In this document: positions 1-3,805 of the stretch, in pieces
Layout of the letters: each line of letters starts with the position of its first letter
Numbering within the stretch: position 1 is the stretch's first letter
The notes under the pieces: generated by a model
Told to the model about the DNA's origin: nothing
The model's database searches: none
The model's input: the letters and a program-made list of their open reading frames with translations, nothing else
Made by a program: the position numbers and the translations under genes
Source: Oscillospiraceae bacterium
GTDB lineage: Bacteria > Bacillota_A > Clostridia > Oscillospirales > Ruminococcaceae
Assembly: GCA_017414145.1 (NCBI GenBank)
Contig: JAFPQL010000228.1
Location: forward strand, 1-5,272
Direction: 5' to 3'
Length of the DNA: 5,272 nt

Positions 1-1
1 G

Positions 2-307
2 CTGAAAAGCCGCCGCCGGACGCTGACGCAGACGGTCACCTTCCCGTACTACGAAAACCGTCTGGCCGGCGATTACGACGGCGACGGCGAGATCACGGCA
101 TACGATGCGACGCAGGTGCTCTGCGAATTCACCTTCCATATGATCGGACTTGAGAATGACCCGCCCTGCACCGCGGAGCAGTATTTTGCCTGCGATATGG
201 ACGGCAACGGGATTCTGCAGGCGTCTGACGCCTCGACGATTCTGACTTATTTCACGCTCCGGATTTCCGGCTTTGATCCGGACTGGGACATGGCGATGTA
301 TCCGTAA
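2..307 (+). CDS. C-terminal fragment of a dockerin-containing protein
   Basis: Only the last 101 residues are in the window; the reading frame is open to the left edge, so start and upstream domains are unseen. Nearly all of the visible part is a type I-like dockerin, the calcium-binding module that docks secreted proteins onto cohesins of a cellulosome scaffold. Two EF-hand-like loops are clear: residues 24-35 (D24, D26, D28, D35; GDYDGDGEI) and 65-76 (D65, D67, N69, D76; CDMDGNGIL), each followed by a hydrophobic helix (ATQVLCEF and ASTILTYF). The loops are 41 residues apart. The tail has a GFDPDW motif, similar to the tail of the dockerin protein at the right end. The stop codon is embedded in the TAAGGAGG ribosome binding site of the next gene, so the two are probably co-transcribed. 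The dockerin call is firm. The enzymatic or structural identity of the whole protein is unknown. Confidence 0.88.
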   Translation: MKSRRRTLTQTVTFPYYENRLAGDYDGDGEITAYDATQVLCEFTFHMIGLENDPPCTAEQYFACDMDGNGILQASDASTILTYFTLRISGFDPDWDMAMYP

Positions 308-319
308 GGAGGCTACGAA

Positions 320-793
320 ATGTCTGAGATTCGCAGAGCGCGGCAGGAGGATATTCCGGGCATCATCCGGCTGCTGTATCAGGTGGATATGGTGCATCAC
401 AACGGCCGGCCGGATCTGTTCCGCGGCCCCGCAACAAAATACAATTCTGACGAGCTGACCGGCATCCTCGCCGATGAGCAGACGCCTGTTTTCGTCTTTC
501 TGGACGACAGCGGCCATGTGTGCGGGCACGCCTTCTGCATCTTTCAGCAGCATCTGAACGATCCGGTTCTGACGGATATCCGCACGCTGTATATCGACGA
601 CATCTGTGTTGATGAGGCCTGCCGGCGCCGCGGAATCGGCGAACAGCTTTACCGGACGGTGCTGGATTTTGCGCGGGCGTCCGGCTGCTATAATGTCACA
701 CTGAATGTCTGGGCGTGCAATCCTGCTGCACAGGCATTTTATGAAAAATGCGGCATGAAGCCGCAGAAGACCGGAATGGAAACCATTCTGTAA
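320..793 (+). CDS. GNAT family N-acetyltransferase
   Basis: The 157-residue product has the normal length of a single-domain GNAT enzyme, which transfers an acetyl group from acetyl-CoA to an amine on a small molecule or protein. The N-terminus (IRRARQEDIPGIIRLL) is the usual first strand and helix. Residues 88-98 (RTLYIDDICVD) form the central strand, followed by the acetyl-CoA pyrophosphate-binding motif RRRGIGEQL at 102-110, matching the family R/Q-x-x-G-x-G/A pattern. The C-terminal signature NPAAQAFYEKCGM (134-146) is also typical. There is no signal peptide, so it should be cytoplasmic. The start is supported by a perfect TAAGGAGG (305-312) seven bases upstream, overlapping the stop of the dockerin gene. 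The next gene begins 15 bases downstream. The fold is secure, but the substrate cannot be inferred. Confidence 0.93.
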   Translation: MSEIRRARQEDIPGIIRLLYQVDMVHHNGRPDLFRGPATKYNSDELTGILADEQTPVFVFLDDSGHVCGHAFCIFQQHLNDPVLTDIRTLYIDDICVDEACRRRGIGEQLYRTVLDFARASGCYNVTLNVWACNPAAQAFYEKCGMKPQKTGMETIL

Positions 794-808
794 GGGAGGA
801 AAAACACG

Positions 809-1189
809 ATGGCAGACCGCAATATCAACCAAGGAAACGGCATTTACGACTGGTCGAAGGCCTATGTCGCCGTGCCGCGGTTTTATCAGGATCAGAACGG
901 TCAGGTCTTCGGCGTGCTGGCGGTCAACGAGGGGATTGAGACGATTCTTCCGCTGGCGCCGCATGAGCGCTACAAGGACGGCGGCCGGATGATTACGCGC
1001 TGGAGGCTGGTGCTTTACAGCAAGACGCAGCAGCGCATCATCGGTGACGCGGATTTTTACGACGCGATGAAATGCCTTTCCAACGGTTATTTTCTGGACG
1101 GAAACGATGAAAAGGTGCTGGTGCGGGCGCTTTCGCTGACGGAGCTGGACGCGCTGCTGCGCCGCTGCGGGATTTCGGACGCGCACTGA
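809..1189 (+). CDS. conserved-looking hypothetical protein, 126 residues
   Basis: I do not recognise a family. The ATG at 809 follows a good GGGAGG site (about 793-798) that runs on directly from the stop of the acetyltransferase gene, so translation is well supported. The product is soluble, with no signal peptide or membrane segment. The first half looks beta-rich (YVAVPRFYQDQNGQVFGVLAVNEGIETILPL, given here in parts: YVAVPRFY at 19-26, VFGVLAV at 33-39, ETILPL at 44-49). A basic strand region, MITRWRLVLYSK, spans 61-72. A helical C-terminal region includes FYDAMKCL (83-90) and LSLTELDALLRRCG (108-121). It sits third in a compact four-gene run between an acetyltransferase and a YccF membrane protein. 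Position alone does not give a function. The ribosome binding site, coding character and tight spacing argue that it is a real gene. Confidence 0.8.
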   Translation: MADRNINQGNGIYDWSKAYVAVPRFYQDQNGQVFGVLAVNEGIETILPLAPHERYKDGGRMITRWRLVLYSKTQQRIIGDADFYDAMKCLSNGYFLDGNDEKVLVRALSLTELDALLRRCGISDAH

Positions 1190-1217
1190 AACCCGTCATA
1201 GGGAAAGGACAGCGGAT

Positions 1218-1589
1218 ATGACATTACTCGGAAACATCATCTGGCTGCTGTGCGGCGGACTGATTTCCGGTCTGGGCTGGTGCATTGCGGGGCTGCTGTG
1301 GAGCCTGACAATCATCGGCATACCGGTCGGGAAGCAGTGCTTCAAGCTGGCGGCACTGACACTGAGCCCGTTCGGCAAGGAGATTGTGGATGAAGGCGGC
1401 GGCGTTTCGTGTCTTCTGAATCTGATCTGGCTGCTGATTCCGGGTCTGGAGATGGCGGCGACACATTTTGTATTCGGGCTGCTGCTGTGTCTGACGGTGG
1501 TCGGAATTCCGTTCGGGCAGCAGCAATTCAAGCTGGCATGGCTGTCGCTGGCGCCGTTCGGCAAGCGTATTGTGCCGGTGGAGCGATAA
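1218..1589 (+). CDS. yccF: YccF domain-containing small membrane protein
   Basis: The 123-residue inner-membrane protein is made of two tandem copies of the YccF domain. Copy one (about 4-57) runs from LGNIIWLL through a hydrophobic segment to IPVGKQCFKLAALTLSPFGKEIV. Copy two (about 67-119) runs from LNLIWLLIPG to IPFGQQQFKLAWLSLAPFGKRIV. The duplicated signature IP-[VF]-G-x-Q-x-FKLA-x-L-[ST]-L-[SA]-PFGK identifies the family. Each copy has one strongly hydrophobic stretch or hairpin (about 15-36 and 68-98), so two to four membrane segments are likely. E. coli YccF is a somewhat longer homologue of poorly defined role, often discussed near transport proteins; no activity should be assigned here. 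The start has an AAAGGA site (1204-1209) with normal spacing. It is the last gene of the plus-strand run and ends 25 bases before the bidirectional terminator. Confidence 0.9.
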   Translation: MTLLGNIIWLLCGGLISGLGWCIAGLLWSLTIIGIPVGKQCFKLAALTLSPFGKEIVDEGGGVSCLLNLIWLLIPGLEMAATHFVFGLLLCLTVVGIPFGQQQFKLAWLSLAPFGKRIVPVER

Positions 1590-1604
1590 GCGGGGAGTCC
1601 CCGC
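1590..1604. other. short GC-rich hairpin just after yccF
   Basis: GCGGGG-AGT-CCCCGC forms a perfect 6-bp stem with a three-base loop starting one base after the yccF stop codon. It has no T-tract of its own and lies 10 bases before the stronger terminator hairpin. It may stabilise the 3' end of the yccF message or add to termination. Its significance is inferred only from the pairing. Confidence 0.4.
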
Positions 1605-1611
1605 CGCACAG

Positions 1612-1650
1612 AAAAAACGGCTGTACGATTCTGTACAGCCGTTTCCTTTT
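1612..1650. terminator. bidirectional intrinsic terminator between yccF and rpsT
   Basis: A perfect 12-bp inverted repeat, AAACGGCTGTAC (1615-1626) and GTACAGCCGTTT (1633-1644), encloses a six-base loop. On the plus strand it is followed by CCTTTT. On the minus strand the stem runs into six T residues (the complement of AAAAAA at 1612-1617). It lies between the convergent stops of yccF (1589) and rpsT (1670), so it can end both transcripts. The minus-strand T-tract is the stronger. Confidence 0.88.
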
Positions 1651-1669
1651 GGTAAAAAGTGCCGGTCAA

Positions 1670-1942
1670 TTATGCTGCGCGGTTCAGCAGCTTCATGAGC
1701 TGAGACTTCTTTCTTGCAGCATTGTTCTTGTGCAGCAGACCCTTTGCGCAAGCCTGATCGACGCGCTTGATCGCGTAACGGATCACAGCCTCGCGGTCGG
1801 TACCGCCGACATATGCCTTCTTGATCGCGGTCTTGAGGGCAGAACGGGTAGCCTTATTGCGTGCTGCGCGTGCACGGTTGATCTTGTCTCTCTTTTCGGG
1901 AGTCGGGCGCTTCTTCGGCGCGGTGCTCTTTGCGTTTGCCAT
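1670..1942 (-). CDS. rpsT: 30S ribosomal protein S20
   Basis: The 90-residue basic protein binds 16S rRNA in the lower body of the 30S subunit and helps early subunit assembly. The family signature is clear: N-terminal MANAKS, the middle RSALKTAIKKAY (33-44), and the C-terminal KGLLHKNNAARKKSQLMKLLN (given in parts: KGLLHKN, AARKKSQLMKLLN). The start was placed at 1942 because MANAKS is the invariant S20 N-terminus and an AAGGAG site (1950-1955) lies seven bases upstream. The frame stays open 31 codons further upstream, but that extension has no family match. Compared with remembered Bacillus and E. coli S20 sequences, about seven extra Arg/Lys-rich residues lie before SALKT and a shorter turn follows it, giving a near-normal total length. 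The gene is monocistronic, with its own promoter and terminator, and is divergent from gpr. Confidence 0.96.
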   Translation of the reverse strand: MANAKSTAPKKRPTPEKRDKINRARAARNKATRSALKTAIKKAYVGGTDREAVIRYAIKRVDQACAKGLLHKNNAARKKSQLMKLLNRAA

Positions 1943-1949
1943 AATGGTT

Positions 1950-1955
1950 CTCCTT
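1950..1955 (-). promoter_or_regulatory. ribosome binding site fixing the rpsT start
   Basis: AAGGAG on the minus strand lies seven bases before the ATG at 1942. This decides for the 90-residue S20 product over the longer open frame that reaches to 2035. Confidence 0.85.
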
Positions 1956-1961
1956 TTCCTG

Positions 1962-2020
1962 ATATGCGGCAAAATCCCGCATTCAAAAAATAATAGAATA
2001 TTTCCGGCGAAGCGGCATAT
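1962..2020 (-). promoter_or_regulatory. rpsT leader with mutually exclusive pairings
   Basis: In the rpsT leader transcript, the segment GCCGCATAT (complement of 1962-1970) can pair in two ways. Its CCGCAT core can form a 6-bp local hairpin with ATGCGG (complement of 1977-1982), closing a seven-base loop. Alternatively, all nine bases can pair with ATATGCCGC (complement of 2012-2020), with eight of nine positions matched. The two structures cannot coexist and lie just upstream of the AAGGAG site. S20 in E. coli is known to be translationally autoregulated. That this leader does the same is only an inference from geometry; no known leader motif was recognised. Confidence 0.35.
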
Positions 2021-2106
2021 GTTAAGCAGGGACAATTATGGCGGGATCGCCCCTTCATCGCGGGTGGGGACCGCTGTATAAATGCTGCCAGACCAGAGTT
2101 ATTACT

Positions 2107-2135
2107 ATTTTATCATATTCCGGCGAAAAATGCAA
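2107..2135 (-). promoter_or_regulatory. sigma-A-type promoter of rpsT
   Basis: On the minus strand, TTGCAT (2135-2130) and TAAAAT (2112-2107) are separated by exactly 17 bases, a good match to the TTGACA/TATAAT consensus. The A+T-rich patch stands out from the surrounding GC-rich sequence. It predicts a start near 2100 and an rpsT leader of about 155 nt. The -10 is also preceded by TATGA, giving an A+T-rich melting region. Confidence 0.72.
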
Positions 2136-2211
2136 TAGGCAAAAAGAAAATATTTGCGGCGGATTTTCCCGCGTTTTCAGCAATTTGCACAACAGCGGAC
2201 AGCCCGCTGGA

Positions 2212-2217
2212 AAGGAG
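2212..2217 (+). promoter_or_regulatory. ribosome binding site fixing the gpr start
   Basis: AAGGAG ends nine bases before the ATG at 2227. The frame is open back to an ATG at 2038, but that longer version would run through the rpsT promoter region and has no comparable site, so 2227 is preferred. Confidence 0.82.
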
Positions 2218-2226
2218 CGGCCAGAG

Positions 2227-3075
2227 ATGCAGAACCGGACAGATCTTGCACTGGAACAGACGGGAGGACGCGAACGGGAAGGCATCACGCTGACAAGACG
2301 CGGACAGGCCTTCCGCATCACAGAGCTTATCATCGACAGCGATGCGCACGGCGCGGCGATCGGGCGCGGCAAGGGCCGTTACCTGACGCTGGAACTGCCA
2401 GAGGGCGCCCACGCAGCAGAGCAGGCGCAGGCGGAGGAGCTTGCCGCCGAACTGCGCGGATTTCTGCCGGACGGCGCCGCGCTGATTGCCGGACTCGGAA
2501 ACGCCGACATTACGCCGGATGCGCTCGGTCCGCAGGCCGCTTCCCATATTCTGGCGACCAGACATCTGCGCAGGGAGCTGGCGGATGACGATCCGGATAC
2601 TGAATTTTTCCGGAGAATGCGGCAGGTCAGCGTGCTGGCAAACGGCGTGCTCGGTCAGACGGGCATCGAGACAGCGGAGCTGATTCAGGCGCTGCACGAG
2701 ACGGTTTCGCCGGCATTTGTCATTGCGATTGACGCGCTGGCCTGCTCCGATCTCTCGCGGCTCGGTACAACGGTGCAGATTTCCGATGCGGGGATTTCAC
2801 CGGGCAGCGGCGTCCAGAATCGCCGTGCGGAGCTGAGTGCGCGCACGCTCGGTGTTCCGGTGATTGCGGTCGGCGTCCCGACAGTGGTCGATCTGCACAC
2901 AATCGTGCGCGGGGCATCGGAAATACCGCCCGACCTCTCCGCGCTGCCGAATATGATGGTCACGCCGCGGGACATTGACCGGCTGCTGCACCGCATGGCA
3001 CGGCTGATTGCCCTGAGCGTCAACCTTGCGCTGCACCCGCAGCTCAGCTTTGCGGACGCGGAAGCGCTCGGCTGA
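2227..3075 (+). CDS. gpr: germination protease GPR (spore protease, family A25)
   Basis: The 282-residue product matches GPR, the endoprotease that starts degradation of small acid-soluble spore proteins (SASPs) during germination, freeing amino acids and exposing spore DNA. It is made as a zymogen in the developing spore and acts in the spore core. Diagnostic features are the N-terminal RTDLALE (4-10), GLGNADITPDALGP (89-102) with the conserved Asp98, FVIAIDALA (164-172) with Asp169 (the two Asp residues correspond to the aspartates implicated in catalysis in Bacillus GPR), SDAGISPGSGVQNRR (186-200), VPVIAVGVPTVVD (210-222) and the C-terminal MMVTPRDID (243-251). Only three residues precede RTDLALE, so the N-terminal propeptide is much shorter than the roughly 15-residue one of Bacillus. 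The length is below the Bacillus enzyme (about 370) but plausible for clostridia. Expression by a forespore sigma factor is expected, but I could not find a convincing sigma F/G promoter. It is divergent from rpsT, as in Bacillus, yet not followed by spoIIP. Confidence 0.95.
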   Translation: MQNRTDLALEQTGGREREGITLTRRGQAFRITELIIDSDAHGAAIGRGKGRYLTLELPEGAHAAEQAQAEELAAELRGFLPDGAALIAGLGNADITPDALGPQAASHILATRHLRRELADDDPDTEFFRRMRQVSVLANGVLGQTGIETAELIQALHETVSPAFVIAIDALACSDLSRLGTTVQISDAGISPGSGVQNRRAELSARTLGVPVIAVGVPTVVDLHTIVRGASEIPPDLSALPNMMVTPRDIDRLLHRMARLIALSVNLALHPQLSFADAEALG

Positions 3076-3082
3076 AGTCAGA

Positions 3083-3181
3083 AGTTTCCTGTCGCAATCT
3101 GCGGGAAACTGCATATACTAGGAGCAAGCGATCCCCCGCGCTCCGCAGGGAACAGGGAGTGACGGCAGAGCTCTGCGCGTC
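3083..3181. other. cluster of three hairpins downstream of gpr
   Basis: Three inverted repeats follow one another. At 3083-3110, AGTTTCC pairs with GGAAACT, with inner CGCA/TGCG and a three-base bulge. At 3121-3144, GGAGC pairs with GCTCC, with inner GCG/CGC and an AA bulge. At 3161-3181, GACG pairs with CGTC around the 12-bp palindrome GCAGAGCTCTGC. GTTTCCTG (3084-3091) can instead pair with CAGGGAAC (3146-3153), with one G-U, closing a multi-branch fold. This could be a structured gpr 3' UTR or a small RNA. No known RNA family was recognised. Confidence 0.4.
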
Positions 3182-3188
3182 CGAAGAA

Positions 3189-3220
3189 CAGCTCCCGGTT
3201 CGGGAGCTGGGCGTTTGCTT
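3189..3220 (+). terminator. probable terminator of gpr (or of the structured gap)
   Basis: CAGCTCCCG (3189-3197) and CGGGAGCTG (3201-3209) form a perfect 9-bp stem with a GTT loop, followed by GGCGTTTGCTTT. The stem is strong but the tail is only moderately T-rich, so termination may be partial. It is about 115 bases after the gpr stop. Confidence 0.55.
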
Positions 3221-3259
3221 TGAAGATAAAGGCGCACCGCAGGGGAATCTGCGGTGCGC
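3221..3259 (-). terminator. probable terminator of the lipoprotein gene
   Basis: GCGCACCGCAG (3232-3242) and CTGCGGTGCGC (3249-3259) form a perfect 11-bp stem with a six-base loop, 14 bases beyond the stop of the minus-strand gene at 3274. Reading on the minus strand, the stem is followed by CTTTATCTTC, a moderate T-rich tail. It also faces transcripts arriving from gpr. Confidence 0.65.
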
Positions 3260-3273
3260 TGCTGTGTCTGCGG

Positions 3274-3714
3274 TTACATCGGCTGAACCGGCTCGGAATA
3301 CGGCTCGAACCGGAGCATTTCCGGGTCAATTTCCAGTTCCTCCAGACGCGATTTCAGCTCTGACTCCTTCTCTGCATCGGGGCAGCTCACGAGAACGCAG
3401 TTTTCCGCCTGTGAAACGCCCGCGGAGGTGATGCAGTCGGCTGCCTTTTCGTTCAGGATGTCCGCACAGCGGCAGAGTGCGCTGTATGAATATGCGGTGC
3501 CGGATGTTGTCTGTTCGGTTTTGTCTGCGGCGGAGGTCACAGTCGTCTGTTCGGTTTTGGGTGCTGCTGCGGTTGTTGTCTGTTCTGCCGTGCTGCGCTG
3601 CGTCAGAGCCGTTGTGTCCGGCTGCGGCGTGCTGCCGGCAGCTGGATTGCACGCAGTCAGGCAGAAACAGGCCGCGGCCGCGAGCAAAAATGCAATGGTG
3701 TTAGTGCGTTTCAT
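3274..3714 (-). CDS. small predicted lipoprotein with Thr-rich repeat linker
   Basis: The start at 3714 (MKRTN) gives 146 residues; the ATG three codons upstream abuts the AAAGGA site (3723-3728), while 3714 has an eight-base spacing. A lipoprotein signal peptide is clear: Lys/Arg at 2-3, hydrophobic AFLLAAAACFCL (8-19), and lipobox LTAC with Cys22 as the predicted lipid-modified residue, so the protein should be anchored outside the membrane. Residues 23-72 are a Thr/Ala/Gln-rich, low-complexity linker with repeats TAEQTT, KTEQTT and KTEQTT. The rest (about 75-140) is a small domain with four Cys residues (81, 83, 94, 106, plus 111) and an acidic, probably helical stretch EKESELKSRLEELE (116-129) ending in MLRFEPY. 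I recognise no family. It lies 91 bases downstream of the dockerin gene on the same strand and may be co-transcribed with it; no terminator is visible between them. Confidence 0.82.
   Translation of the reverse strand: MKRTNTIAFLLAAAACFCLTACNPAAGSTPQPDTTALTQRSTAEQTTTAAAPKTEQTTVTSAADKTEQTTSGTAYSYSALCRCADILNEKAADCITSAGVSQAENCVLVSCPDAEKESELKSRLEELEIDPEMLRFEPYSEPVQPM
3509..3585 (-). repeat. short tandem-type coding repeats in the lipoprotein linker
   Basis: The plus-strand 14-mer GTCTGTTCGGTTTT occurs at 3509-3522 and 3545-3558 (36 bases apart), with a truncated copy GTCTGTTC at 3578-3585 (33 bases further). The spacings are multiples of three and encode the repeated (K)TEQTT units, about 11-12 residues apart. 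This is a place where linker length could vary between strains. Confidence 0.7.
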
Positions 3715-3722
3715 AGAAGACA

Positions 3723-3728
3723 TCCTTT
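3723..3728 (-). promoter_or_regulatory. ribosome binding site fixing the lipoprotein start
   Basis: AAAGGA on the minus strand is eight bases before ATG 3714 and overlaps the alternative ATG at 3723, which favours the shorter MKRTN start. Confidence 0.65.
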
Positions 3729-3805
3729 CCAGGTGTTGATGTCAGTCGTGACTGCTGAAATACCGCCCAAAGCGCCGATCATATTTGTGAACTTGCAGGA
3801 TGCGG

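Noticed and set aside
1196..1751. Two long minus-strand open frames opposite yccF
   Set aside because: They lie antisense to a clear YccF gene, cross the terminator hairpin, run into rpsT and have low-complexity, family-free translations. They are frame shadows of a GC-rich gene.
1409..1993. 194-codon plus-strand frame across the yccF end and rpsT
   Set aside because: It overlaps yccF in another frame, passes through the bidirectional terminator and is antisense to rpsT; no ribosome binding site or family resemblance.
2076..2107. Possible sigma F/G promoter for gpr (GTATA ... ATTACTA)
   Set aside because: The boxes are separated by 20 bases, too far for this consensus, and the -10 matches only five of seven positions.
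2038..2226. 63-codon N-terminal extension of gpr
   Set aside because: The extension has no family match, would cover the rpsT promoter, and the start at 2227 has the good AAGGAG site and the conserved RTDLALE beginning.
2113..2697. 194-codon minus-strand frame opposite gpr
   Set aside because: It is antisense to the well-supported gpr gene, and its predicted protein shows no domain or signal.
3159..3431. 90-codon plus-strand frame beginning in the gpr downstream gap
   Set aside because: It passes through two strong hairpins and then antisense to the lipoprotein gene; the GTG start is only weakly supported and the product resembles nothing.
3743..3754. Inverted repeat CAGTC-GT-GACTG upstream of the lipoprotein gene
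   Set aside because: Only five paired bases per arm with a two-base centre; there is no supported promoter nearby, so an operator call would be guesswork.
3778..3783. TATGAT -10-like box upstream of the lipoprotein gene on the minus strand
   Set aside because: The matching -35 position reads ACCGCA, only two of six bases of the consensus; transcription from the dockerin gene is at least as likely.
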